Assembly (NCBI GenBank): GCA_001870995.2
Contig: MLAV02000007.1
Coordinates: 124,001 to 188,000, forward strand
DNA: 64,000 nt
Source of the DNA: Chitinophaga sp. CB10
Lineage (GTDB): Bacteria > Bacteroidota > Bacteroidia > Chitinophagales > Chitinophagaceae
Direction: 5' to 3'
Of this stretch, positions 7,755 to 15,874 are shown piece after piece; within the stretch, counting starts at the first letter, position 1, and every line of letters begins with the position of its first letter. The notes below the pieces were generated by a model. The model saw only the letters and a program-made list of their open reading frames with translations, did not search any database and had not been told where the DNA came from. The position numbers and the translations under genes are program-made.

Positions 7755-8495
7755 TCAACCGGGTGTATTGATCTTACCCCAGTATGTTTCCACCTTCACG
7801 AGTTCAATGCCTTTATCAGGGTTGGCTGCCTTGAATTCTTCCGTTCTGTCCCGCACCATTTTGAAGGTAGTGAGGTTTTGCGGTACAAGGGTGTACAGTT
7901 CCTGCGTAGCGCCCGGGTTCAGGGTGAGCGTAAGGTTGCGGAAAGTATAGTTGCCTTCACGGATCATTTTGGATCCGCGGCCTTCCACAAACGTGCCGCT
8001 ATCCGTGCCCGTGAAAATCAGTGCCGCCGGTCCGTCTGTTACCTTGCCCAGGATTTCGTCCGCCAGCTGCGTTTTCAGCTTTTCGGCGAATGCGGCATCG
8101 GCCGCCTGTACGGAAATGACGAGGGGAAATTTGTCATTCCTGTCTACCCGCCGCCAACCGGTACCGCCACCTATGCCAATGATGCGCACCGTAAGGGCGC
8201 CCTGCCGGTTGCCCGGCGCATTCAGCAAAACGGTGGTTACGCCTTCCTTGACCGCGTGGATCTGTATCTTGCGGCCTTCCAGCTTGATGGTCGCGACATC
8301 CGTGTTGGAAGAATTCAGGGTAATGGCAGAAACGGCCGTATCGTTGATGCTGATGCTGGTATCTTTTCCCGCCCAGATTTTTACGTCTGTACTGCCGAGG
8401 GGAATGGTGGGAGGTGTTACTTCCGGATCGTTTGAGCAGGCAAACAGGGTTACTACAGCGAATAAGCTAACTAAGCAATAATGGAGTCGGTTCAT
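7755..8495 (-). CDS. Secreted lipoprotein with Ig-like (BIG2-like) region, function unknown
   Basis: A 246-residue protein with a lipoprotein signal peptide: lipobox LFAC with acylated C20. Residues ~35-110 (DVKIWAGKDTSISI, SSNTDVATIKLEGRKIQIHA, EGVTTVLLNA) resemble a bacterial Ig-like group 2 domain. The C-terminal half (residues ~120-246) is soluble mixed alpha/beta and not recognised. It is monocistronic: terminator downstream, and 173 bp from the FtsX-type permease upstream. Probably an envelope protein anchored by lipid; partner unknown. Confidence 0.75.
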   Translation of the reverse strand: MNRLHYCLVSLFAVVTLFACSNDPEVTPPTIPLGSTDVKIWAGKDTSISINDTAVSAITLNSSNTDVATIKLEGRKIQIHAVKEGVTTVLLNAPGNRQGALTVRIIGIGGGTGWRRVDRNDKFPLVISVQAADAAFAEKLKTQLADEILGKVTDGPAALIFTGTDSGTFVEGRGSKMIREGNYTFRNLTLTLNPGATQELYTLVPQNLTTFKMVRDRTEEFKAANPDKGIELVKVETYWGKINTPG

Positions 8496-8594
8496 GAGCG
8501 ATCAATTTATCTTGTGCTACGCTTTGGTGATAAAAATAGGTTATTGCAGCATAATATGCTGGTATGAAATGTTAAACGGGCGGAGGGATGGATA

Positions 8595-8683
8595 AGTTAC
8601 AGGGAGGCGTTTTCTATTCCGCGCGCAGGGAGGTCCTTCCGTACTCCGCTTACAGGAAGGCCCTTCCCCTATTCTGCGCGCAA
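8595..8683. repeat. Imperfect ~27-bp tandem repeat at the 3' end of the permease gene
   Basis: Units start alternately with GCGCGCAG and GCTTACAG (8621, 8649, with a degenerate unit at 8595 and a last one at 8676) and share AGG-GG/CCTTCC and TATTCC/TACTCC blocks at about 27-bp spacing. The last unit contains the stop codon and the final LRAE codons of the permease. On the minus strand the unit at 8613-8630 again reads LRAE-stop, so the array may have grown by copying the gene's tail. Confidence 0.6.
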
Positions 8684-11038
8684 ATGCTCCACCGCCCCCA
8701 CCTTCCACGCCTGCAACGTTTGCAGCAACATCGCTCCTGCCACCAAAATAACCATCACCACTCCCGGCAAAATGATCCATACCCATCCAGGATGAATATG
8801 ATAAGCGTACCCCGACAACCATCGGTGCATGCCCCACCATGCCACACGCATAGCAATGGCAAACGATAACAACAATGCAATTTTAAAATCACCCGAAAAT
8901 AACCAGAGTATATCCGCCAGTGAAGCGCCCAAAACTTTTCGTATCCCTATCTCCTTCCGCCGGAGCTGCGCCGAGTAAGCCGTAAGCCCGAAAATACCCA
9001 GGCAGCAGAGGCTGAGCGCCACCGCGGCAAAGCTGGCGCTCAGGCGGGCTACCTGTTGCTCCGTCGCATACTGGGCCTGGTAAGTATCATTGAGGAAGCG
9101 GTATTCAAACGCAAATCCAGGGTTGTATTTTTCCGTGAAGGCTTTCAGCGCGGCCAGCGTTGCCTGCTCCTGCCCTGCGGTCAAACGCAGCAGGATGGTT
9201 TGCACCAGGTCGTCCACCTGGAAGACGACCGGCTGGATGGGTTCATGCAGGGATTGGCTGTGGAAGTTGGCAGTAACGCCGATGATACGGCGCTGCTGGT
9301 CCCCTATCCGGATCAGTTTCCCGACCGGGTCCCTCAGCCCGAGCGCCGCTACTGCGGCCTGGTTCAGCATTACCTTTCCACTGTCGACTGCCGCATTGCC
9401 GGCAAAGCAACTACCAGCCAGCAGCGGGATGCCCAGTGTTTCCACAAGGCCTTTCGTCGCGTTTACATTTTGCAGCATCAGCTGATACTCCCGGCCTGCT
9501 GCCGTAACTTTTACTTCCGCTGCATGCAGTGCCGTCATATTACCCACCATGGCAGCGCTTTGCGTGATGCCCGGCACCTGCTTTACGGCCTGCAGGTAGT
9601 CAGGCAGGTTGGTGGCGATGCGGCCTTCCGCTTCAAAAGTGATTACCTGGTCCTTATCAAAGCCCGGAGAAGTTTGCTGAAGATAGTTCAGCTGGCGGTA
9701 CAACACCAGTACGGCGCAGAGCAATACCAGCGATATGGTGAACTGGAAAGTCAGCAATCCTTTTCTCGCAAACAGCTCCCGGATATTTACCGGCAGCTTG
9801 CCTTTCAGTACCGCGGCGGGTTTTAAGCCGGAGAGGTAAAAGGCAGGATAGCAGCCGGCCAGCAACCCGGCAATGAGCGGCAGCGCCGCCAGCAGGCCCC
9901 ACATGTACGGCCCCTCCAGCAAACGCATAGCTTTACCGGTAACCTGGTTAAAATAAGGTAGCAGCAAACCCGCCAGCAGCACGGCAGCTATGGCAGAGAG
10001 CAGTGCAATGCCAATGGATTCCAGCAGGAATTGCCGGATCAGGGAGCTGCGCGCCGCGCCCATGGTCTTACGTACGCCTATCTCTTTCATACGCCTGGAA
10101 GCGCCGGCAGTCGTAAGGTTCATGAAGTTGATGCAGGCGATGATCAGGATAAGAATAGCAATCCCGGCAAATAATTTGATATAGGTGATGCGGCCGCCGG
10201 AAGGGCGACCATTTTCGTATAGGCTATACAGGTAGTTGTCCGCATAATCGGCCAGCAGCAGCTCTCTCGGCTGGTTATTGAAACTGCTGATCCAGCGGCT
10301 CAATTTCTTTTCAAAGACAGCGGCACTGGCGCCCCGGCGTAAGGCAAGGTAGGTATGGAAAGGTCCCGAGGCATTGCTGCCATCCAGGGTCCCTGGTATC
10401 TGCATAATATCCTTAAACACCTCAAACGGCAACACCATGTCAAACCGGATGCTGGAGGCAGCGGGGATATCATCGCTCACGCCGGCTATCACGGAAGTGC
10501 GTTTCAGGTTCAGGAGCTGCCAGGAAATTGTTTTCCCGATGGCGGCGGCGGGATGGCCGAATAAAGCGGTAGCCAGTTTTTGGGAGATGACAATGTCCTG
10601 CTTGTCCGCCAGCACCTGCGCAGGCTGCCCCAACAGCAACGGATAGTCGAACAGCCGGAAGTAATCCTTTCCGGCAAAAACGGCGGCCGCCCGTACAGGC
10701 TTATCCTCCGCGGTGACGGCTACTTTGGGGAACCAGTTTTCCGGCGTGGTGGTAACGGCCATCTCTACTTCCGGGAATTGCGCCGGAAGCGTTTCGCCCA
10801 ACAACGGCGAGGTCTCCGCAGCGGTAACAATGCGGCCTTCCTGGGTCCTGTTTTCCATTACCTGGTATAATCGCCCTTGGGTACTATGAAACCGGTCCGT
10901 TTCATATTCGGCGATCACCCATCTGCTGATAAGCAGCACCGCAGCCAGCGCGATGGATAGTCCGGCTACATTGAGCCAGGTAAATCGCGGGTGCTTGCGC
11001 AGGTAACGGAAAGCAGTCAGCATCCAGGTTTTCAGCAT
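8669..11038 (-). CDS. FtsX/MacB-type ABC transporter permease
   Basis: A 789-residue inner-membrane protein with the usual Bacteroidota architecture: one TM near the N-terminus, a periplasmic MacB_PCD domain (~50-240), three TMs (~285-400, with the GASRRMKEIGVRKTMGAARS cytoplasmic loop), another TM and a second periplasmic domain (~430-660), then three TMs with the matching loop RRKEIGIRKVLGASLADILW. These permeases pair with a MacB/LolD-like ATPase in envelope efflux or stress signalling, but no ATPase gene is next to it. Full length; ends HLRAE inside a short tandem repeat. Divergent from the histidine kinase across a palindrome-rich gap. Confidence 0.92.
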   Translation of the reverse strand: MLKTWMLTAFRYLRKHPRFTWLNVAGLSIALAAVLLISRWVIAEYETDRFHSTQGRLYQVMENRTQEGRIVTAAETSPLLGETLPAQFPEVEMAVTTTPENWFPKVAVTAEDKPVRAAAVFAGKDYFRLFDYPLLLGQPAQVLADKQDIVISQKLATALFGHPAAAIGKTISWQLLNLKRTSVIAGVSDDIPAASSIRFDMVLPFEVFKDIMQIPGTLDGSNASGPFHTYLALRRGASAAVFEKKLSRWISSFNNQPRELLLADYADNYLYSLYENGRPSGGRITYIKLFAGIAILILIIACINFMNLTTAGASRRMKEIGVRKTMGAARSSLIRQFLLESIGIALLSAIAAVLLAGLLLPYFNQVTGKAMRLLEGPYMWGLLAALPLIAGLLAGCYPAFYLSGLKPAAVLKGKLPVNIRELFARKGLLTFQFTISLVLLCAVLVLYRQLNYLQQTSPGFDKDQVITFEAEGRIATNLPDYLQAVKQVPGITQSAAMVGNMTALHAAEVKVTAAGREYQLMLQNVNATKGLVETLGIPLLAGSCFAGNAAVDSGKVMLNQAAVAALGLRDPVGKLIRIGDQQRRIIGVTANFHSQSLHEPIQPVVFQVDDLVQTILLRLTAGQEQATLAALKAFTEKYNPGFAFEYRFLNDTYQAQYATEQQVARLSASFAAVALSLCCLGIFGLTAYSAQLRRKEIGIRKVLGASLADILWLFSGDFKIALLLSFAIAMRVAWWGMHRWLSGYAYHIHPGWVWIILPGVVMVILVAGAMLLQTLQAWKVGAVEHLRAE

Positions 11039-11170
11039 GGCGGAAGAAGTTTAAAGGGCCGCAGAAAATTATATGCCGGGGCATCCATATCTTACTAAAT
11101 AAACATTTACAAATTAACAATACAAAATATATGTTCGAAAACGATACACTACTGTCCGATAATGTTACAG

Positions 11171-11186
11171 TTGTTAAATTTAACAA
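11171..11186. promoter_or_regulatory. Perfect 16-bp palindrome, candidate operator
   Basis: TTGTTAAATTTAACAA is perfectly self-complementary. It lies 133 bp upstream of the permease start and 179 bp upstream of the kinase start, so it could serve either gene. No bound regulator can be named. Confidence 0.4.
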
Positions 11187-11245
11187 GTTCCATAAGCGGG
11201 AGTTGCTAATGAGAAAATATCCGTAATTTACGCTCCCCCTAAACA

Positions 11246-11260
11246 GGTAGCACTGCTACC
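11246..11260. promoter_or_regulatory. Perfect 15-bp palindrome, candidate operator
   Basis: GGTAGCA-C-TGCTACC is a perfect inverted repeat about 105 bp upstream of the kinase ATG. It could bind a dimeric regulator; as RNA it would be a 7-bp hairpin with too small a loop. Confidence 0.35.
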
Positions 11261-11364
11261 CGAACTACAACTGTAAATGTTACATGCTATGGATTACACG
11301 TTTGGCAAAGTAGCCAATATTCTATTGAAAACCAGAATACGTGCCGCCCTCAAAAAACACTGAG

Positions 11365-13038
11365 ATGATTAAATTTATTCGGAAGATTATTTTTGCCGGA
11401 GTGCCTTCGGATGCGGGAAATCAGTATAACAGTGTGATTGTCATCAATGCCCTGGCTTTGCTGACATCCATATTCCTGGCGGTAATTGGCAGCTATTTCT
11501 ATTATCTCACCAACAGTATTTACCTGATCATTGGCGTGGCGGTAGAATGCCTTTGTTTTGCAACCGTCATCTGGTTTAACTCCCGCAGGATATACGAATT
11601 TGGCACCCTGGGTACCGTGTTGACGCATACCGTTTTTGCCTGTTATTTCGGCGCCCTCCTGGGACCTGCCATGCCCGAAGCTTTAATCACAGCGTTTTTG
11701 CTGACATTTTTAATCGGTTCCTCCTTTTCAGTGTACAAGCGCTGGGGCGTACGCATCTTTTGCCTCATCGTCGCGATCCTCCTGTTTACCGCCATTGGCC
11801 TCAACAGCACCTATGTGCTGATTAAACCGCTGGAACTCAGTTACGACGCTTCCGCGGATATCAAGTTAATTTGTTGGATAGCCATGTTGGCGCTAATCGG
11901 TTTCAGTACCTGGTTGCTGATCAATCAGAACGACCGCTCGTTGAAAGAAGTATCGCGATTGAACAGAGAAAAGGCGTTGTACCATGCCGAGATCAATCAT
12001 GAACTGAGAAATACCATTCATACCATCGTCACCTTTGCGCAGCTGATCGACAGCGCCAAACTGAGCGCCGCCGAACAGCAACACCTCATCACCTGCCTGA
12101 AAAGCTCCTCCGCGCAGGCGCTGGACATTATCAACAACGGATTGCTGCTTACGAAAATCGAAGCCGGCAAGGAAGAAGAGTCCGTCGAAAGCGTGATAGA
12201 GCTGCAACCCTTCCTGCAGGACAAGGTGAACATTTTCAACATCCTGGGCAACCTGCAGCAAAAGAACATCGTGCTGACCTGCGACGTGGCCGGCTCCATC
12301 AGTACGGACAGGCTCGCGCTGACGAAGATCGTCAACAACCTCCTGACCAACGCCATCAAACACAGCAGCACCGGGGCCACCATCCGGATCAACGCCCGCA
12401 AGGAAAACGGAACCCTTACCCTGGAAGTCTCCAACCCGGGCACGATTTCCAAAAACCGGATCGCCAGGCTGTTTGAGCCTTTTGAATCCGCTAACCAGTC
12501 AAAATTCGACAGTACAGGCCTGGGACTGTATATCACCCACTACCTCGTGTTAAGATTACAGGGAAAAATTACCGTGAATGCGGAAAATAATGTAGTATTG
12601 TTTACAGTTCAACTGCCGGTAAAGGATGCTGCCAATATTACTGCTGCGGAAGAAGAAAAAGTAGACTTCGACCTTACCGGTTTTAATATTCTCGTGATTG
12701 AAGATGACCTCATGAACCAGGTAGCGCTGAGTCGAACCCTCAAAGACAAAAACGCCACTGTTACGGTTACAGGCAGTGCTAACGAAGGGATTCAGCTGAT
12801 GGACCAGAAGGTGCCCGACCTTATCATCACTGATCTGAACATGCCGGAAATGCTCGGCACCGACCTGATAGCCCTATTACGGAAAGACCTCCGGCTCCGT
12901 AACATCCCGGTCATATTGATCACCGGCCAGACAGCCGACATACCTGCCAATAGTTTAAGCAGTGGTACTATCCGACTGCATAAACCTTTCAAGGTCAAAG
13001 AGCTGTATAGCGCCGTCCAGGCTCAGCTTCGCTGCTGA
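11365..13038 (+). CDS. Hybrid sensor histidine kinase / response regulator
   Basis: A 557-residue protein. About six TM segments fill residues ~20-195 with no recognisable extracytoplasmic sensor domain. Then comes a HisKA dimerisation domain with H212 in EINHELRNTIH, a HATPase domain (N-box LLTNAIKHS, G-box STGLGLYI), and a C-terminal receiver domain with acidic pair IEDD, phospho-acceptor D490 in ITDLNMPE and the conserved Lys in LHKPF. Signal input is probably membrane-derived. No DNA-binding output is fused, so phosphate is expected to pass to another protein. I use ATG 11365, not the upstream GTG 11341, because MIKFIRK fits a membrane kinase start. Confidence 0.93.
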   Translation: MIKFIRKIIFAGVPSDAGNQYNSVIVINALALLTSIFLAVIGSYFYYLTNSIYLIIGVAVECLCFATVIWFNSRRIYEFGTLGTVLTHTVFACYFGALLGPAMPEALITAFLLTFLIGSSFSVYKRWGVRIFCLIVAILLFTAIGLNSTYVLIKPLELSYDASADIKLICWIAMLALIGFSTWLLINQNDRSLKEVSRLNREKALYHAEINHELRNTIHTIVTFAQLIDSAKLSAAEQQHLITCLKSSSAQALDIINNGLLLTKIEAGKEEESVESVIELQPFLQDKVNIFNILGNLQQKNIVLTCDVAGSISTDRLALTKIVNNLLTNAIKHSSTGATIRINARKENGTLTLEVSNPGTISKNRIARLFEPFESANQSKFDSTGLGLYITHYLVLRLQGKITVNAENNVVLFTVQLPVKDAANITAAEEEKVDFDLTGFNILVIEDDLMNQVALSRTLKDKNATVTVTGSANEGIQLMDQKVPDLIITDLNMPEMLGTDLIALLRKDLRLRNIPVILITGQTADIPANSLSSGTIRLHKPFKVKELYSAVQAQLRC

Positions 13039-13090
13039 TCTTACATTCCTTTTACATTTCTCCCTACAGGCTTCCGCAGTAGCAGCAAGA

Positions 13091-13993
13091 ATGATATATT
13101 TATCGTGGTACCAATTTTTGCTAACTGTGAATACTTTATTTTTCGAGTCCAAACTCATCTGGAGATTTGTCAGGAATGACTTCTGGGATACTATTGTCCC
13201 CTGCTACACCACCTTCATCACTGCATGGATCTATGAGAACAGGCACATCCAGGACTTTCCCCTGGCCTTCCTTATGTGCACGGTCTATACCATGCTGTAC
13301 ATTCTCACCTTTTGCGTGGCCAACCAGGTCAATTCGGTGGAAGAGGATGCAATTAACAAACCGGACAGGCCTTTGCCGGCCGGATTGGTCACGAGGCGTG
13401 GCGCCATTATCAGGCTGCTGATCTACAACGCCTGCTTCATTATCGTAGCTTACCTGTTTAAAGTGCTGCTGTTTGCCATTGCCTGGCAGGTCATTACCAT
13501 CGTGCTGTGCGGCTGGGGAAGCCGGCACTGGGTGACCAAAAACCTGATCTGCATTTCCGCAGGTACGGTAGCCCTCATGGGGGCGGAATGGCAGCTGACG
13601 ACGCCCACCATCAGCCACAACGTTTGGCAGTTCATCATCTTCCTGAGCATCTGGGCGGGCTTTGGGCTGCCCGTGCAGGACCTGCGGGACCAGGTCGGCG
13701 ATGCCGTAATGCACCGCAAAACGTTGCCGTTGCAATTTGGGGACCTCCTGTCCCGGAAGATGCTGTTCGTGTACTTCCTAACGGTGTCGCCTATACTGTA
13801 TTACTTCGCGATCGTAAGCCAGGAGAATTTCTCCACCTGGGTGATCGCGCTCATAGTGGCGCAGTATGTGTACCATGGGGTGGTCGCCTACCGGGTCATG
13901 CGGTTCAGGACCAGCAAGGCGGATGATAAGACCTATCACTACTTCGTGTACCTGTTCATTGCTACGATACCGGTGATTTGCTTTCTGAAGTAG
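13091..13993 (+). CDS. UbiA-superfamily prenyltransferase
   Basis: A 300-residue polytopic membrane protein. It has both Asp-rich UbiA motifs: NQVNSVEEDAINKPDRPLPA (first, prenyl-diphosphate/Mg binding) and QDLRDQVGDAVMHRKTLPL (second). UbiA enzymes attach a prenyl chain to an aromatic or other acceptor (quinone, haem O or lipid precursors). This one lies outside the ubiquinone and menA families by length and context, and the acceptor is unknown. It follows the kinase by 52 bp, possibly in the same transcript, and is closed by a strong terminator. Start ATG 13091 precedes a clean N-terminal helix. Confidence 0.88.
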   Translation: MIYLSWYQFLLTVNTLFFESKLIWRFVRNDFWDTIVPCYTTFITAWIYENRHIQDFPLAFLMCTVYTMLYILTFCVANQVNSVEEDAINKPDRPLPAGLVTRRGAIIRLLIYNACFIIVAYLFKVLLFAIAWQVITIVLCGWGSRHWVTKNLICISAGTVALMGAEWQLTTPTISHNVWQFIIFLSIWAGFGLPVQDLRDQVGDAVMHRKTLPLQFGDLLSRKMLFVYFLTVSPILYYFAIVSQENFSTWVIALIVAQYVYHGVVAYRVMRFRTSKADDKTYHYFVYLFIATIPVICFLK

Positions 13994-14017
13994 CTGGTGG
14001 GAAGGATGTTTTGTTTG

Positions 14018-14050
14018 CCTTAAACCGGAATCGCAGGTTCCGGTTTAAGG
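14018..14050 (+). terminator. Strong Rho-independent terminator after the UbiA-family gene
   Basis: CCTTAAACCGGAA and TTCCGGTTTAAGG form a perfect 13-bp stem with a 7-base loop, followed by AATTTTTTAT on the plus strand. Confidence 0.95.
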
Positions 14051-14109
14051 AATTTTTTATGCTTTAACAGCGCAGCTTCCCTTGCCCACCTTCCGCCAAT
14101 CAAGCCTTT

Positions 14110-14835
14110 TCACCCCTGCTCCATTACCAGCTCCCTTTGCTCCAACTCCGCAATAATCAAAGCTTTCATACTGGTATTAATATAATCTTCCGCTTCCGCG
14201 TAAGAAATATCGTAATGACGCGGAATATCCCGCAGGTGCGCAGGAAAGCGCTCCAGCTTCTTATCATAAAACGCGTCCAGCTCCGTGCTGCCCGGCAGCT
14301 CATATTTCAGTTTGAGCTGGAAACGGCGCAGCAGCGCAGGATCTATCAGGTCGTAAAAATTAGTAGCGCAAACGAGGATACAATCGTGCGGAAAATAGTC
14401 GATCAGCTGCAACAGCGTATTGACCAGGCGGCGCATTTCCCCGGAATCATGATCATCCGTAGCACGCATTTTCCCGATCTGGTCAAACTCGTCCAGGAAC
14501 AATACGGCCTTGTCCCGTATAGCCTTGTCGAACACCATTTTCAGGTTATGCGATGTTTCCCCCAGCTTGGACGATACCAGGGTGCTGAGGTTGAGAATAA
14601 CAAGGTTCTTCTGCAACGCGTTGGCAATCGCTTTGGCGGTGGTGGTTTTGCCGCAGCCCGATTGCCCGTGCAACAATATCTTGTTATCTACCGGCAGCCC
14701 GTATTGCTTCAACTCGCCGATGTAGCGGTGTTCTTTTACCACCTGTTCCAATGCCGCTTTATTAGCCTCGCTGAAGAAAACATCCTCCAGGACGATCCTG
14801 CTGGGATCAATAATGATCAGATCAAAAATACTCAT
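14110..14835 (-). CDS. Small AAA-family ATPase
   Basis: A 241-residue single-domain AAA protein: Walker A GQSGCGKTT (57-65), Walker B VLFLDEFD (111-118), sensor-1 N159 in CATN, and arginine-finger pair R170-R171 in ALLRRF. The order matches the central-domain AAA ATPases often found alone in bacteria, where substrate and partner are set by the missing N-domain. The short N-terminal extension (~40 residues) leaves its target open. It starts 9 bp after the GNAT stop codon, so they are probably co-transcribed. Confidence 0.9.
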   Translation of the reverse strand: MSIFDLIIIDPSRIVLEDVFFSEANKAALEQVVKEHRYIGELKQYGLPVDNKILLHGQSGCGKTTTAKAIANALQKNLVILNLSTLVSSKLGETSHNLKMVFDKAIRDKAVLFLDEFDQIGKMRATDDHDSGEMRRLVNTLLQLIDYFPHDCILVCATNFYDLIDPALLRRFQLKLKYELPGSTELDAFYDKKLERFPAHLRDIPRHYDISYAEAEDYINTSMKALIIAELEQRELVMEQG

Positions 14836-14844
14836 CTTATAAAA

Positions 14845-15378
14845 TTACCGCCAGTCTCCCTTTTGTATCTCATACACAAAATTATGGCGGGTTGGTTCTG
14901 CAAAATAAGCCACTTCCTTTTCCGCTACCTTCACGGCGCCGAGGCGTGTCATGGCCATTTGGGAACGGATGTTGTTCGCCCCCACGTGGAAGACCACCGT
15001 ATCCACGAATTGAAAAATATAATCCAGCATCAGCTGCTTGACGGAAGGATTGATACCGGTCCCCCAAAACCTGGTGGCATAAAACGTATAGCCGATCAGG
15101 ATGCTGTTGGCCGCCGCATCGTAATCATAAAAGCGCGTGCTGCCCGCCAGCTCGCCGCTGGCTTTATCTATGATCTTAAACGCTCCTCCGCTGGCAAGGG
15201 CGCCATCGAAGAAGGAACGGAATACCTCCCGTTTGTAACGGTCTTTATTCGGATGCTGCTCCCAGATGGCGGGATCGGAGGCAACGGCGTACAAGGCTTC
15301 GAAGTCCGCCTCTTCCAGGGGGATCAGCGTAGCCTTCTCATTTGACAAAGTGGGTTGTATGGAGAAATGCATATGCAC
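14845..15378 (-). CDS. GNAT-family N-acetyltransferase (RimJ/RimL-like)
   Basis: A 177-residue protein with the GNAT fold order: acceptor-side N-terminus LIPLEEADFEALYAVASDP, central strands ELAGSTRFYDYD, and an acetyl-CoA-binding stretch near FYATRFWGTGINPSVKQLM followed by VVFHVGANNIRSQMAMTRLG. Typical of RimJ/RimL-type enzymes that acetylate protein N-termini or small amines; substrate unknown. An in-frame Met two codons later is an alternative start. Upstream partner of the AAA ATPase gene. Confidence 0.9.
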   Translation of the reverse strand: MHMHFSIQPTLSNEKATLIPLEEADFEALYAVASDPAIWEQHPNKDRYKREVFRSFFDGALASGGAFKIIDKASGELAGSTRFYDYDAAANSILIGYTFYATRFWGTGINPSVKQLMLDYIFQFVDTVVFHVGANNIRSQMAMTRLGAVKVAEKEVAYFAEPTRHNFVYEIQKGDWR

Positions 15379-15421
15379 GGCTGTTTAGCAATTGAATGAA
15401 TGCGCGGCAAAGGTACGAAGG

Positions 15422-15802
15422 TTAGCCCAACACATGATGCGCCAGTACTTTCTGCACCTCATACACATCTACCGACTTGTTAAACTGCTTCACAATACTG
15501 GGATGCAGCTCGCTGGACACCCATATTTTCAGCTCCGCATCCAGGTCGAAGGTGCCCGCCGTCTCCACGCTGAAGCGGGAAATGCTCTTGTACGCAATAC
15601 TGATATACTCCGTTTTACTGCCGGTAATCCCTTGTTTGTTCACCAGGATCAGGCGCTTGTTAGTAAAAAGAAATACATCCCGGATGAGTTTAAAGCCCAT
15701 CTGTATCTGTTCTGTATCGGTCAGCAGCCTGGAATATTCTTTAACCAGTTGTTCCTGACTAACGGCGCCGGCATTGCCCAGCAGCCCGGAAAAAAGTCCC
15801 AT
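15422..15802 (-). CDS. Bacterial PH-domain protein
   Basis: A 126-residue protein that is essentially one bacterial pleckstrin-homology domain (bPH_1 type): IRDVFLFTNKRLILVNKQG and YISIAYKSISRFSVETAG are the characteristic strands, ending in a C-terminal helix with YEVQKVLAHHVLG. The N-terminus GLFSGLLGNAGAVSQEQLVK is family-typical. The role of these cytoplasmic proteins is not established; a link to envelope stress has been proposed for some. Confidence 0.85.
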   Translation of the reverse strand: MGLFSGLLGNAGAVSQEQLVKEYSRLLTDTEQIQMGFKLIRDVFLFTNKRLILVNKQGITGSKTEYISIAYKSISRFSVETAGTFDLDAELKIWVSSELHPSIVKQFNKSVDVYEVQKVLAHHVLG

Positions 15803-15874
15803 GTGTAACGTTGATTTAAAGCAGAAAGATAGAGAATTTCGTACATTCGGTACGTACGTTTATGTTTCCAGTTT

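Larger units (their letters stand above)
11039..11364. other. Intergenic regulatory region between permease and hybrid kinase
   Basis: 326 bp with no gene. It is AT-rich near the permease and carries two perfect palindromes (11171-11186 and 11246-11260). Promoters of both divergent genes should lie here, but no unambiguous -7/-33 pair was found. Confidence 0.6.

Noticed and set aside
7731..8435. 234-codon plus-strand frame over the lipoprotein gene
   Set aside because: The minus-strand gene has a clear lipobox and an Ig-like region; the plus frame has no signal or domain.
14137..15345. 402-codon plus-strand frame across the AAA and GNAT genes
   Set aside because: It spans two well-defined genes on the other strand, has no recognisable domain and no plausible start context.
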